DNA of 64,000 bases. It comes from Azorinus chamasolen. Lineage: Eukaryota > Mollusca > Bivalvia > Cardiida > Solecurtidae. The notes under the pieces are model-generated. The model was not told the origin of the DNA. It searched no databases and was given only the letters and a program-made list of their open reading frames with translations. A program made the position numbers and the translations under genes. Numbering within the stretch: the stretch's first letter is position 1; each line of letters starts with the position of its first letter. Of the stretch, positions 10,755 through 21,253 are shown piece after piece. The stretch covers positions 59,564,480-59,628,479 of the forward strand of contig OY755242.1 of assembly GCA_963576725.1 (NCBI GenBank), written 5' to 3'.

Positions 10755-11035
10755 CACCCTTTATACTTTGCAAACAGTGTAGAAATTGATAAGCAGTCAC
10801 ATTGAGAACATCTTCAGGGGGTTTTATATATGGTAAATGTTTTGTGTCTTTTTTTTGTTTTCATCACGTTTTGTCTAGAAATTGTTCTGTTTTATGTTTG
10901 ATTATGTTTTGATGTCGTGCCCATTTGTGTGTGGCTCTCGCTGTAGGACTGTGTTTTCAACTTCTACTTCTACACTGTCTGTCACACCAGTCAGCAAAAC
11001 AGAATAACTTTGATTGGAGTCAAACGTTGCAGAAT
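10755..11035. other. Hairpin-arm fragment and unremarkable sequence
   Basis: ACTTTGCAAACAGTGTAGAA at 10766 is a single hairpin arm; nothing else recognised. Confidence 0.4.
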
Positions 11036-11212
11036 TTAAATTAGTTGTTATAAATAGCACATAGACACAGGAAGTGTTGGCCATGGGTGAAACTAGAATC
11101 ATACCTATATTATATCATAAGCATACAGAGCAGACCCTATAGGAGCCGTCAGATCAGGGTCTACTCTGTTTGCAAAGGCATAGAAAGGTGTATATATGGA
11201 GGAAAGGGTTAA
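11036..11212 (+). mobile_element. TTAA-1 MITE, left part missing
   Basis: Starts inside the AATTAGTTGTTATAA region and ends at a good TTAA (11209-11212). One hairpin arm is shortened. Confidence 0.7.
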
Positions 11213-11431
11213 TTCCATGGCTGATCTGGTTCTACACCTTTTGCAAACTCTAAAGGTTGGTTGTCATACAGTGAGGCCTAATTTTATCTTCTGTTAGATG
11301 TATTGCATGGATATAGTGAATACATTATGGATATGAAAGTCTGTTTTCGTATGGACTGCAATGCACATTTCAGAAGGTGTAGACATAGCACTGCATTGCA
11401 GAGGATTCATATTATATATAATAAAAATGTA

Positions 11432-11635
11432 CAGTACAACCTCTCTATAACGGCTACTAAATTACATCAAGTATTTTGTGTTAAAGGCAGGTGGCTGATT
11501 AAAGCATGGTGAAAGTAAAACAGAACGCTTCTATAGGAGCGTTCTGTTTTACTTTCACCTTGCTTTAAGCAGCCACCTGCCCTAAATACCAACTAATTAA
11601 CACAATTTAGTGGTCGTTATAGAGAGGTTTTACTG
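11432..11635. mobile_element. pogo-D hairpin MITE
   Basis: Ends CAGTACAACCTCTCTATAAC and, inverted, CAGTAAAACCTCTCTATAAC, flanked by TA on both sides. A near-perfect stem is centred on GCTTCTATAGGAGC. Confidence 0.85.
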
Positions 11636-11639
11636 TAGT

Positions 11640-12010
11640 GTAGGATTTGGAAAAGCTTTGCAAATATAAAGAGTAAAGGGTAAAGTTTAGGAAAGCCTTG
11701 AAAAGAGTAAAGTGTAGGATTTTGGAAAGTCTGGAAGATATGCAGATGTAAAGAATAGTGTTTAGTGTTTGGGAAAACCTTATAAATATAAAAAAGTAGA
11801 GTATGATTTGGGAAAGCCTTACAAATGTAACGAGTAGAGTGTAGGGTATGGGAAAGCCTTACAAATATAAAGAGTAGAGGTTTAGGAATGTCTTACAAAT
11901 ATAAAGAGTTGGGTTTTGGAAAGCCTTACAAATATAAAGAGTAGAATGTAGGGTTTGGGAAAGCCTTGCAAATATAAAGTGTAGAGTGGAGGGTGTGAGA
12001 AAGCCTTGCA
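11640..12010 (+). repeat. Minisatellite, about 40-bp unit
   Basis: About eight or nine imperfect copies of a unit containing GGGTTTGGGAAAGCCTTACA and AATATAAAGAGTAGAGTGTA. Confidence 0.8.
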
Positions 12011-12449
12011 AACATGCAAGTATAAGAGTAGATGTGTAATCAACTTATTGAGGATCTTGAAAAGGCCTTAATATATAGCTTACTGAGTGATGTTATACAT
12101 GTAGAAGTATTTTAAATGAATTGCAGAGAAATGCATGTAAATTTAGCGAACAAAATGGAAGCTTAACTTAGCAAGGACATAGCAACAGTCTATACATGTA
12201 CATGTATAACAAATGCATGCAAATGTAAGTGTAAAGTGTAATTTAGTAAGAACATAGAAACAGTCTGTACACATGTTATGGAGAACTCACTGCAGCATGA
12301 AAATAGAGCAAATTGTAGCATAAATTAGCAAGAATATATACATGTATACACACATATAACATAGAAATGTATGCATTTGTAAAGATCAAAATTGTACTGT
12401 TATTTAAAGATTTGATTTGATATTGTTTGAATTTGGGATTTATGTTGCT
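12011..12449. repeat. AT-rich region with imperfect direct repeats of about 100 bp
   Basis: Two to three diverged copies of a stretch containing AATGCATGCAAATGTAA, AACATAGAAACAGTCT and ACATGTACATGTATAAC. No coding frame. Confidence 0.5.
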
Positions 12450-12670
12450 TTAAACCATTCCCTGATAGGCTATACAACCTCTTAGAATAAATCTACCGAA
12501 AAGGAGCATTTACTAGCAAAAGGGGAAATTTTAGAATTATGTAGTTTTGAAACCAATGTGATTAATAGAGCATTTGCTCCTATGGAGCAAATGCTCTATT
12601 CATTTCAATAGTTTCTATAAGTGACTTTTATAGAGATGTCAAACGGTGTTAATTTGTGGGAATGGGTTAA
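12450..12670 (+). mobile_element. TTAA-4 MITE
   Basis: TTAA-bounded; apex GCTCCTATGGAGC. Confidence 0.8.
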
Positions 12671-13010
12671 CAGTATTTCAGCCATATGACGTCCAGCTAA
12701 TCACAGGTGGTGGAAGACCCAAGTAGTTTTTCCATGTATGGAACAAATTGAATTGTTTTGTGCACAGAAGAATACCTAGGTAGAACTACCATCCTACTGG
12801 TACATCAAACCAGCTGGAAGGTTTCCTCACATGAAAAATCTAAATGCCCAGGCCAGAATACCAACCACTGTTTTGAGTGGCTGAGTGATTGTCAGTCGAA
12901 AACTATAATCACTTGACCTCAGAGGACATAGATGTACAAATATTACAGAGAACTGCATCCAAATATATAGATAAAAGTGTAAAGTGTAAATAGACTATGG
13001 GGAGCATACG
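12671..13010. other. No feature recognised
   Basis: Intronic sequence without coding frame or repeat match. Confidence 0.4.
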
Positions 13011-13249
13011 TTAACTTTTTACTCCATAAATATTTGTGTTAAAAATTATGACATCATAGATTTATTTTTTTTAATAGCATACAAACACAGGACATTTTGG
13101 CTAATACAGAAACTGTGGAATTAGTTCTATATTATACCATTAGCAAACTGAGTAGACCCTGATCAGACGGCTCCAAAAGGACCCATCTGACCTGGATCTA
13201 CTCTGTTAGCAAAGGTGTAGAAAAGCATTTTTATGGAGTAGAGGGTTAA
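13011..13249 (+). mobile_element. TTAA-1 MITE
   Basis: TTAA-bounded; hairpin apex GCTCCAAAAGGACCC is decayed. Confidence 0.8.
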
Positions 13250-13267
13250 TATCAAGAAAAATAAGTC

Positions 13268-13594
13268 ACATTGCTACTTTTGCTTTCAAAGGATCTCCCA
13301 CTTTCAGACTATATTTACTTCACAACAGCAGGTGTTAAGTGCTTGTGTGGCGGCCGTAAAAAGTCGGCCCATACTTCATTCTCAGTGGTGTTATATTTTC
13401 TGGTCCTTCGGGATTATTAATTTTGATGTTATTAACTTTGAAAATTGAATACTGCTTATAAAGCTGGTGCTAGGGGGCGTGAGTTGTGTTGCACTTTTAA
13501 TTACTACTAATGAATAGACTCACTAAAACCAAGTCTGCAATTTTCTCTCTTCACATTGCTTTCAAAAGATAAAGCACTTTCAGACTATATTAAA
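13268..13594. repeat. Segment between two direct repeats of about 45 bp
   Basis: CACATTGCT..CTTTCAAA and CACTTTCAGACTATATT occur near 13270-13318 and again at 13551-13592, around about 230 bp that includes GGCGGCCGTAAAAAGTCGGC. It may be an insertion or a local duplication. Confidence 0.45.
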
Positions 13595-13598
13595 ATTA

Positions 13599-13848
13599 TT
13601 AACCCTTTACCTCATGAATATTTATGAAAGAAATAATGACATCATGAATACTAATTAGCTGAATATCCACAATGGCCTTATGAACACTGGAATTTTTGGC
13701 CTTGGCAGAAACTATAGAATAAGAGCTGTGTAATTCCACAGACAAACAGAGCAGGCCCTGATCAGATGTCTGGCATAGGAGATGTCTGATCTGGTCCTAC
13801 TCTGTTTGCAAAGGTCTGAAGAAGAATCGCTAACAGGTAAAGGGTTAA
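13599..13848 (+). mobile_element. TTAA-3 MITE
   Basis: TTAA-bounded; GACATCATGAATACTAATTA arm; apex GTCTGGCATAGGAGATG. Confidence 0.85.
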
Positions 13849-13903
13849 TGTTCTTATGACAGAGAAACAGTTTGGATAGCAATAGACAAAATACAAGTAT
13901 TTA

Positions 13904-14380
13904 ACCCTTTCCCTGTTCAATATTCATGTAAGAAAAAATGACAGGGGCATATCAATATTGCTCTGTCTGATGGTTGGTTTGTCCCCATCGTTAACTTTGG
14001 TGATAAATTTGTCGCCATTGCACATACATACTTCAAAGTTGGCATGGATATACAAAACTTATAAAGGCGAACATATTTAGGGGTGACTTATTAAGGTGAA
14101 GGTCATAAATCAAGGTAAAATTTTGTATTGGGAGCATAGTGTTTCACAAACACATCTTGCTAATTTAATTTTATTTTATTGTCTAATGTACTAACTACTA
14201 ATTGAAAGTTATTTTTTTTAGATGTGTCAACATATTTGTTTACTCTTGAGTTAATCATAGCTACATATAAGTATTATTAAACAGAATCATACTAAACTAC
14301 TAACTGAAATGTAATGTTTGCTATAGATGCATCAAACCTTTCTTCTTTTGTCACAAAAGGCTTGATCACTATGATAGTCA
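13904..14380 (+). repeat. Truncated TTAA-3 end followed by a dispersed repeat
   Basis: The TTAA-3 left end runs to about 13943 (AAGAAAAAATGAC), then changes abruptly to AGGGGCATATCAATATTGCT, a different dispersed sequence. The right half of the MITE is not found. Confidence 0.55.
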
Positions 14381-14610
14381 TTAACCCATTCCCGCATATA
14401 GACGCCTTTTGACGCTTCTCTAAAAAAGTCACTTTGTGAAACCATTGTGATAAATAGAGCATTGCTCTACAGGAGCAAATGCTCTATTTATCACAATGGT
14501 TTCAAAACTACACAATTCTGGAAAATTCCTTTTCTCTAGTAAATGCTCCTTTTTGGTAGATTTAATGAAAGAGGTTGGATCTAAAAATAGCCTATACGGT
14601 AATGGGTTAA
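14381..14610 (-). mobile_element. TTAA-4 MITE
   Basis: Full-length reversed copy. Open frames on both strands are products of its palindrome. It shares its right TTAA with the next element. Confidence 0.85.
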
Positions 14611-14846
14611 CCATTTTCTCCATGAATATTCATGTAAGAAATAATAACATCATGAATATTAATAACATTAATTGTTATGACTGCACATAGACAGGAACTT
14701 TTGACCATGGCAGAAACTGTATCTATATTATACCATAAGCAAACAGAGCAGACCCTGATCAGATGGCTCCTCTAGGAGCCGTCTGATCTGACTCTTACTC
14801 TTGATACAAATGCATAGAAAGGCGTATTTATGGAGTAAAGAGTTAA
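14607..14846 (+). mobile_element. TTAA-1 MITE
   Basis: Full-length, joined to the TTAA-4 copy through one TTAA; apex GCTCCTCTAGGAGC. Confidence 0.85.
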
Positions 14847-15331
14847 AAGCTTCATTGCTTGGATAGTCTTCTTTCTTCTTTAATCATGAAAAGTTTTTCT
14901 CACATTTACTTCAATCTTACCACCATTCTAGATGTTGATTTATACTGTAAAATAACTATCTATGACAAATAGTGTAGATCCTGATTGAGTCGCTCCCTTA
15001 GGAGTGATTGATTGACACTTTTTGTTCTGATATTGATCAAGGATATTACATCCTGATGTAGACCAGTTGAGTGGTTGAAACGTTGGCGAATAAATTATAG
15101 TCACAACCACAACACCTGATTGTTTGTTCACCCCTTTGTACTTTTGAAGAGCATGAATTGTATCAATTTATAATTGGTTTGTTGATTCTAGCCATCACCA
15201 AATGTTCCTTTTTTAAGGTATATTTATTCAAACACATGTAGGTTGTTTCTAAAAATAGCTTATGAGCGAATGGGTTATCTATTGCCCTAGCTGTCTTTAG
15301 AGTTGTCTCCAAGAGACGTCACATCTGAATA
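14847..15331. repeat. Hairpin and TTAA-4 fragments
   Basis: A degenerate hairpin at 14964-15030 (apex GCTCCCTTAGGAGT) and a TTAA-4 right-end fragment at 15205-15278 (AAATAGCTTATGAGCGAATG). Nothing coding. Confidence 0.5.
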
Positions 15332-15534
15332 CAGTAGAACCTGTCTTAAGTGGTCATCAAAAAGATGTCATTATGGGTCTGTAAGCCAGGTGGTAGCTTA
15401 ATGCAGGTCAAAAGTAATGCAAATAGCTCCTATAGGAGCTTTTTGCATTACTTTTGCCCTGCATTAAGCAACCACCTGCTTTTTAAGACTCCTATTTTCA
15501 ATAAATGAATGGCCGCTTGTGACAGGTTCTATTG
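15332..15534. mobile_element. pogo-F hairpin MITE
   Basis: CAGTAGAACCTGTC at the left, inverted at the right, with TA on both sides. Stem centred on GCTCCTATAGGAGC, with GCTTAATGCAGG in the arms. Confidence 0.8.
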
Positions 15535-15540
15535 TACTCT

Positions 15541-15605
15541 GTATCCCTAATTAATATTCATTGTGTCATTATTTCTTAATGAATATTCATGAAGTTAAGG
15601 GTTAT
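15541..15605 (-). repeat. TTAA-1 end fragment
   Basis: Only the ATTAATATTCATTGTGTCAT to AAGGGTTA end remains, 46 bp before the next exon. Confidence 0.6.
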
Positions 15606-15651
15606 CTAAGGGCTCTGAGAACTAACAAATTGTTTCTTAATTTGCCCACAG

Positions 15652-15887
15652 CCTTGGCAGCAGCCAGGGAGCTACAAGTCTGCAGCATGTAGACCCCGAG
15701 GGAAGTCTTCTGTATGAAAAGTCTGACCCGAGGGACGCACCAGTCACAAAGCTGTCGCAAAAAACAAGAAGTGCTTTTGGCAGGGAACCGAGTGGCCTTT
15801 CATCATTGGAGAAAGCCTCTTCTGCCCCTCCAGTGTTTGCTGGTAAGGGAAACAAGGCAATAAAAGAAAAGGAGGTGGAAACTACCA
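15652..15887 (+). CDS. Exon 2 of the plus-strand gene of unknown function
   Basis: Acceptor TTTGCCCACAG ends at 15651; donor GTAAGT at 15888 is near-ideal. With the AG carried from the exon at 3681 the frame stays open for 78 codons: SLGSSQGATSLQHVDPEG, then LLYEKSDPRD, SAFGREPSGLSSLEKASSA and KGNKAIKEKEVETT. The composition is Ser/Lys/Glu-rich and low in hydrophobics, so it is probably disordered, with many possible phosphorylation sites. The exon is 236 bp and ends after the first base of a codon (A), so any partner exon must supply two bases first. Three downstream exons do this: 16976 (optional), 19858, and through 19858 both 25039 and 29069. Family not recognised. Confidence 0.75.
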
Positions 15888-15964
15888 GTAAGTACTTATA
15901 GGCATAAATACATCTGTGAAGAATGTTGTCTGGAGCAATTAATAGCTATGTTGTTTAATTGTTT

Positions 15965-16215
15965 TTAATCCTTTACACCATATATTATATGCCTTTAAAT
16001 GCCTTGCAAATAGAGTAGACCCAGATCAGACAAGTAGACCCAGATCAGACATCTTTTTGAGCTGTCTGATCAGGGTCTGCTCTCTTTGCTTATGAAATAA
16101 TAATTTTGCAGTTTCTGCCATGGCAAAACTTTCCTGTGTTCATTATAAAAATCATTCAATTCATGTTCATTATGTCATTATTTCTTACATGAATATTCTT
16201 GGAGGAAATGGTTAA
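15965..16215 (-). mobile_element. TTAA-1 MITE with a hairpin-arm duplication
   Basis: TTAA-bounded. About 19 bp of the arm (AGTAGACCCAGATCAGACA) is present twice in tandem at about 16014-16051. Confidence 0.8.
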
Positions 16216-16283
16216 ATGTGTATTATCTAAAATGGGTTTTTTTTTTTAAAAAATGTGAACATTTTTCAATTGTACTTTCAAGT

Positions 16284-16502
16284 TTAACCTTTGAATTGGG
16301 GAAACAAGACTTTTAGTGTACATTTGTACTGGCATTTTTAAACAGTGTAGACCTAGATCAGATTACTCCTAGATGAGCCCCTCTGTTCAGGATCTGTTCT
16401 GTTTGTCATTCATAATCTTCCCAAGAATTATACCTATTCATGCTGAATGGATTCTCCTAATGGACGATTCCACCTTGAACAAATTGGCATTCTAGGGGTT
16501 AA
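16284..16502. mobile_element. TTAA-6 MITE
   Basis: TTAA-bounded; hairpin around ATTACTCCTAGATGAGCCCC; shares its right TTAA with the next element. Confidence 0.7.
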
Positions 16503-16690
16503 TCCTTTATCTATTAAGACACCTTTGCCAACAGAGAAGATCCAGATCAGATGGCTCCTGTAGGTGCTGTCTGATGAGAGTCTGCTCTGTTTGCCTATGG
16601 AATCATATAGATCTGATTCTACAGTTTCAGCCTTGGTCTGTGTTCATATGCCATTTTAAAAATTCAGCTGAAATTATGCGTAGGGTACAT
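16499..16690 (-). mobile_element. TTAA-1 MITE, truncated
   Basis: The hairpin half is intact; it ends near AAATTATGCGTAGGGTACAT without the ATGAATATTCATG arm. Confidence 0.7.
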
Positions 16691-16692
16691 CT

Positions 16693-16920
16693 TTAACCCA
16701 TTCAGGCATATTGACGCCTTTTGACGCAGCTGTAAAAGTCACTCTTTGAACTCATTGTGATAAATAGAGCATTTGCTCCATAGGAGCAAATGCTGTATTT
16801 ATCACAGTGGTTTCAAAACTACACAATCTAAAATTTTACTTTTCTCTAGTGAATGCTCCTTTTCGATAGATTTATTCAAAGAGGTTGGGTCTAAAAATAG
16901 CCTATGAGGGAATGGATTAA
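16693..16920 (-). mobile_element. TTAA-4 MITE
   Basis: Full-length reversed copy; apex GCTCCATAGGAGC. Confidence 0.85.
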
Positions 16921-16975
16921 GGTTTAAGACTGTACTTGCAATAATTTTGCACTAATGCCTCAAGAACTCTTGCAG

Positions 16976-17026
16976 CTGATTCTGAGTCTGAGACTGAGAC
17001 TGAGTCTGAGACGGATACATAGTCTA
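16976..17026 (+). CDS. Candidate optional exon with an in-frame stop (acidic tail)
   Basis: Acceptor CTCTTGCAG ends at 16975 and donor GTAAGTAAC begins at 17027. Joined after the A left by exon 2 it reads TDSESETETESETDT and then TAG (17020-17022). The exon is 51 bp, the same length and phase class as the exon at 19858, so its inclusion would not shift the frame but would end translation. It could be an alternative terminal exon giving an acidic casein-kinase-2-like tail, a poison exon, or a chance GAGTCT/GAGACT repeat between splice-like sites. Confidence 0.4.
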
Positions 17027-17249
17027 GTAAGTAACTGCGATGAGACTTGTCCATACCTAGGCATCCTTAATGTAGTGCGTAAAAAGTCTTCCCATTATGT
17101 TACGATTTTCCTGGTTTTTATCTTCCTTTTGTCTAGTGTGTGCTGTGAACATTTTGAGAAATTGTGTTCTTTAACCTAAAAGTTTTATCTTGTGTTGAGG
17201 ATGTCTTCTGTTCTACACAGTTTCACCCTTTGTCCATGTTTCATCTGTT

Positions 17250-17622
17250 AGTATTTGTGCATGGTAGTACTACAAAATAACATTGAAGACAAAATAACAT
17301 TGAAGACAGTCTTGTCTTTTTGCATGGTAGTACAGTAAAACCTCTTTATAACGGCCACTAAATTGTGTTAATTATTTGGTTTTTAGGCCAGGAGGCCGCT
17401 TAAAGCAAGATGAAAGTAAAACAGAACACTCCTATAGGAGCGTTCTGTTTTACTTTCACCTTGCTTTAAGCGGCCACCAGCCTTTAACACAAAATACTTG
17501 ATGTAATTAGTGGCCGTTATAGAGAGGTTTTAGTGTACTACTAAATAACATTGAAGACAGTCTTGTCTTTTTGCATGGTAGTACATGTACTACAAAATAA
17601 CATTGAAGATGATCTTGGCAAA
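17250..17622. repeat. Imperfect tandem repeat, interrupted by pogo-D
   Basis: GCATGGTAGTACTACAAAAT and AACATTGAAGACAGTCTTGT recur three to four times. The pogo-D element at 17333-17535 sits at a TA in this array. Confidence 0.6.
17333..17535. mobile_element. pogo-D hairpin MITE
   Basis: CAGTAAAACCTCTTTATAAC ends with TA duplication (17331-17332 and 17536-17537). Apex CTCCTATAGGAGCG. Close in length to the copy at 11432 (203 versus 204 bp). Confidence 0.85.
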
Positions 17623-17843
17623 TGTTGTAGAGTGGAGATATGTTGTGAGTTATGTTGAGAGATGAGTTATATCATGAGTTGATTTATGTTGTAGAGTTGA
17701 TTATATTTTAGAAAGTGAACCATTCAGAGTCTAATTACAGAGGTCATGAGAACATCTTTGCTCTGAAAGATGAAACGCCCCTAATGTCGCAAATGACACA
17801 CTTTTCTGTTGCATTCAACAATTTCTTGACAGTTTGAAATTTC

Positions 17844-18095
17844 TTAAACCCATCAATCCATGAATATCCATGTAAGAAATAATGACATCATGAATATTAA
17901 TTAGATCAATTGTTATATAATAGCACATGGACGCAGGAATATTTGGCCATAGCAGAAACTTTAAAATCAGATCTATATTACATCCCAAGCAAACTGAGCA
18001 GAACCTGATCAGACGGCTCCTACAGGAGCCATCTGATCTGGGTCTACTCTGTTTGCAAATGTGTAGAACGGCATATTTTTTGAGTAACGGGTTAA
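17844..18095 (+). mobile_element. TTAA-1 MITE
   Basis: TTAA-bounded full-length copy with a well-paired hairpin (apex GCTCCTACAGGAGC). Confidence 0.85.
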
Positions 18096-18239
18096 TAAAA
18101 GTGGAATTATGACAAAGGCAGTATTCACTTTCTAGACAAATCAAATGTGGTATATTTTGTTGTATTATTTCTTCACTGATCTAATGAATAACACTTATTC
18201 AGGATATAAGAATCTAACAGCATACCCTGTTTGCTCTAA

Positions 18240-18660
18240 ATACCAGACATCCAATCTCCCTTCTCAACTGGTCTGTAAAGCTAATTAATTCATATAGGCA
18301 CCATTTTGATAACTTTTAGCCCTTTACTCCATGAATATTCATGTAAGAAATAATGACATCATATATATATTAATTAGTTTAATTTTTATAATGGTCCATG
18401 AGCACAGGAATGTTTGCCCATGGCAAAAACTGTAAAATCATATCTATACTATATCAGAAGCAAACAGAGCAGATCCTGATCAGACAGCTCTTACAGGAGC
18501 TGTCTGATCTGGGTCTACTCTGTTTGCAAAGGCATAGAAAGAGGTGTTTATGGAGTAGAGGGTTAAATTAGAATGACATGGCAGCAAATAGTGTAGACCT
18601 TAATCGAAATGCTCCATTCGAATTTTTTCTGTCTGGATATTTAGAGTAATTAGGCTATTA
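18240..18660 (-). repeat. HP-J repeat interrupted by TTAA-1
   Basis: CATCCAATCTCCCTTCTCAA to about 18315, then the TTAA-1 copy, then GCAAATAGTGTAGACC and TCTGGATATTTAGAGTAATT to about 18650. Confidence 0.6.
18316..18566 (+). mobile_element. TTAA-1 MITE nested in HP-J
   Basis: Left end TTAGCCCTTTACTCCATG (TTAA changed to TTAG), right TTAA intact; hairpin nearly perfect. Confidence 0.8.
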
Positions 18661-18662
18661 TA

Positions 18663-18809
18663 TAAATATCACATCCTATGGAGAGAGACAGCACGTACTG
18701 TCAACCCGAGGTTGGTTATGTCCACCGAGGCGTTAGCCGAGGTGGACATTACCATACCGAGGGTTGACAATACGTGCTTTCGCTCTCCATAGGATGTGAT
18801 ATTTATTTT
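18663..18809. mobile_element. 147-bp palindromic foldback element
   Basis: Arms TAAATATCACATCCTATGGA through TGTCAACC and GAGGTGGACATT pair almost end to end. ATTATA lies on both sides (18657-18662 and 18810-18815), a possible 6-bp target duplication. Confidence 0.7.
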
Positions 18810-19319
18810 ATTATACCGAATAGCACAATCAATTTCGTCAGCAAAAATAATTATTCAATGGCATAACAGTTTTAAACAAAAGTTATAGAGCTACTCGTTG
18901 CTTAAAAATCGCGGAACAGCTTCACATTTCTATTCATTACACGTCATAAGTACTGGCGGAATCTATTTCACTGTCTAATCTTGACAGATCCTCCTCCGAA
19001 ATAGTCGCATAACACGACATTTATCAAACATATGAACCAAAACAAAGCAATTGTCATAATTACGTTTGTTGATCAAATTGCAAGCGTCAAATGACGTTAG
19101 TCGATGACGTCATCGGATGACGTCACGCACACAATTTAATAAGCGCTCACTGATCTAGATGTTCCGTGCCTATGGTAGCGGGAGACAGTATTTTTCTGAC
19201 AGTAATTTTTTTCCCGCTGGGCCTGACAGTATTTCTATGTCACGGTGGCCTATGGGAAATTAACATTGTAAATGAAATTGAGGTATAATAAGTAGAGTTA
19301 TAATGTGTGTCGTTGATAA
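18810..19319. other. No gene; CpG-containing patch
   Basis: The stretch 18830-19260 has more CG than its surroundings, including AATGACGTTAGTCGATGACG, and three GACAGTATTT/GACAGTAATT words near 19192-19235. It could be a decayed element or a regulatory patch; I cannot tell. Confidence 0.35.
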
Positions 19320-19579
19320 TTAACCCTTTACCCCATAAATACTCCTTTTTATACCTTTGCAAACAGAGTAAACCCAGATCAGAGGGCTCCTGTAGGAATC
19401 TTCTGATAATGGTTTGCTTTGTTTGCTTGTGAAATAATATACATGTAGATAACTATGATTCTACAGTTTCTACCATAGCAAACTATTCCAGTGCCTATGT
19501 GCTATTACAACACAATGTATCTGATTGATATTCTTATGTCATTATACCATACATGACCATTCAGGGAGTAAGGGGTTAA
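19320..19579 (-). mobile_element. TTAA-1 MITE
   Basis: TTAA-bounded full-length reversed copy, moderately diverged. Confidence 0.8.
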
Positions 19580-19591
19580 TAATGATAAATC

Positions 19592-19817
19592 ATAACCCTT
19601 TACTTGTTGAATACTGTATTTGTGTAATGAATAAGGACAACATGGATATCTATTAGCTGAATGCTTATAGTGGCATGTACACATGAATGTTTGGTATTGG
19701 TAGAATCTTTAGAGTCAGATGTATTATAAAATTTCATAAGCAAACAGAACAGACCCTGATCTGGGTCTACTCTGTTTGCAAAGGCATAAAAAACGTTTAT
19801 ATGTAAGAAAGTGTTAA
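19592..19817 (+). mobile_element. TTAA-3 MITE, hairpin apex deleted
   Basis: Reads GACCCTGATCTGGGTCTACT directly, so the inner stem and apex are gone. Confidence 0.75.
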
Positions 19818-19857
19818 GTAGATAGCATGTGCATGTATGATAACAATTCTATTTCAG

Positions 19858-19908
19858 AAAAAGCCACGCCAGAAGAAGCTAAAAAAGTTGATCCTTATTC
19901 TGTAGTCA
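19858..19908 (+). CDS. Exon 3 of the plus-strand gene
   Basis: Acceptor TTCTATTTCAG ends at 19857; donor GTATGT starts at 19909. Two bases complete the lysine codon begun by exon 2, then KATPEEAKKVDPYSVV, leaving one base (A). It is a 51-bp phase-preserving exon, Lys/Glu-rich like exon 2. Its end phase fits both the exon at 25039 and the exon at 29069, so it is the branch point for two C-termini. Confidence 0.7.
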
Positions 19909-19951
19909 GTATGTATCACTTAATACGTATCACATTGTGGCTTCTAGTGTA

Positions 19952-20196
19952 TTAACTCATAGCCCACAGGTCACAGCTATAGTTGCATTTACAAACAATG
20001 TAGACCCAGATGAGAGAGCTTCTATAGGAGCTCTCTCATCTGGGTCTGCACTGTTTGCCATGGAAATCCATGCCTGCATGCTCTATGTTTTTGCCTAGGA
20101 AAATCAGTTCAACATATCCTGTATATTTTTGTAAAGATTTGCCTAATTAATATTCAAAGAGGGCAGAGTGATAATATGTGGCGGGCTACGGGTTAA
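19952..20196. mobile_element. TTAA-bounded hairpin MITE, TTAA-5/6 relative
   Basis: TTAACTCATAGCCCACAG at the left and CTACGGGTTAA at the right. A very regular stem (GACCCAGATGAGAGAGCTTC / GAGCTCTCTCATCTGGGTCT) lies near the left end. Confidence 0.75.
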
Positions 20197-20290
20197 CTAA
20201 ACATGGATTTTACGGTATATTTAGCCAACTTCTAACACATTGTATTTGCATAGCAATATTACCTATCTTCTGGAATTACAAATATCTGTT

Positions 20291-20505
20291 TTAACCCTTT
20301 CCCTGTTGAATATTTATAAAAAAAAAATATATGTATAAATATATTAATTACCTGAATTTTAAAATGGACACTGAACAAAGGAATTTAAATAATGGCAGAA
20401 ACTGTAGAATCAGATCTACATCATGTCATAAGCAAGTAGAGCAGACCCTGAGTCTACTCTGTTTGCAAAGACGTGAAAAGGCGTTTATATGAGGGAAAGG
20501 GTTGA
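20291..20505 (+). mobile_element. TTAA-3 MITE, hairpin apex deleted
   Basis: Left TTAA intact, right TTGA. GCAGACCCTGAGTCTACTCT shows the stem collapsed to its base. Confidence 0.75.
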
Positions 20506-20561
20506 CCCATTCAACGCTAAATAACTTTTTCATCTGCATCACTTGTCCTGTGTATTTTTCT

Positions 20562-20755
20562 TTAATATCCTTTACTCCATGAATATTCATGTAAGAAGTA
20601 ACAACATCATGAATATTTATCAGATTAATTCTTAAAATAGCACATAGGCACAGAAATATTTGGCCATGGCAGAAACTGTATAAGCAAACAGAGCAGACCC
20701 TGATTAGATGGCTCCTATAGGCATAAAAAGACATATTTATGGAGTAAAAGGTTAA
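20562..20755 (+). mobile_element. TTAA-1 MITE, right hairpin arm deleted
   Basis: TTAA-bounded; GCTCCTATAGGCATAAAAAG shows loss of the second arm. Confidence 0.75.
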
Positions 20756-20886
20756 AACTTTGAAATGATTGTGATAAATAGGGCATTTGCTCATATGGAG
20801 CAAATGCTCTTTTTATCACATTGGTTTTTTAAAAAGTGACTATTACAGTGGTGTCAAAAGACATCGGATAAGTCAGAAAACCTTAA
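20752..20886 (+). mobile_element. TTAA-4 MITE, left part missing
   Basis: Starts at the TTTGAAATGATTGTGATAA stem, apex GCTCATATGGAGC, and ends at the TTAA shared with the next element. Confidence 0.7.
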
Positions 20887-21132
20887 CCCTTCTCTTGCTA
20901 TTCACGTCAATATACCTACCTGTAAATAGTGAAGACCCAGATGAGACAGCTCCTGTAGGATCTGTCTCATCAGGGTCTGCACTATTTACAAGTTGATTGT
21001 GCAACCAGTGCACCCCACAGCAGTGATTGCACAGCGAAATACTTGTACACAGTGACGATATATGTAATTATACAACAGGGCATGGGTAAAGAAGGAGAAA
21101 TGTATTTTAAAATTCAGCAAGAGAAGGGTTAA
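20883..21132. mobile_element. TTAA-5 MITE, copy 1
   Basis: 250 bp, TTAA ends with CCCTTCTCTTGC and GCAAGAGAAGGG. The hairpin lies near the left end (GACCCAGATGAGACAGCTCC). It differs from the copy at 44326 at roughly 14 of 250 positions by eye. Confidence 0.9.
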
Positions 21133-21253
21133 TATACTTTCCCTAATGAATATTTATGCTTGAATGTTCACTTCATGAATATTCATTAACTTTATAATGT
21201 AAAAACTCTGTTTGCAAAGGTGTGAAAAGGTGTTTACATGAGGGAAAGTGTTA
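21129..21253 (+). mobile_element. TTAA-3 MITE, internal deletion
   Basis: Left arm with ATGAATATTC words, then straight to CTCTGTTTGCAAAGGTGTG and GGGAAAGTGTTA. Confidence 0.65.

Noticed and set aside
10214..10757. Three overlapping minus-strand open frames of 73-117 codons
   Set aside because: They lie wholly inside a terminal-inverted-repeat element, overlap in different frames and show no domain; they reflect local base composition.
14429..14690. Opposed open frames of 64 codons on both strands
   Set aside because: Both are readings of the palindromic TTAA-4 hairpin; similar frames occur in other copies (30449, 21539).
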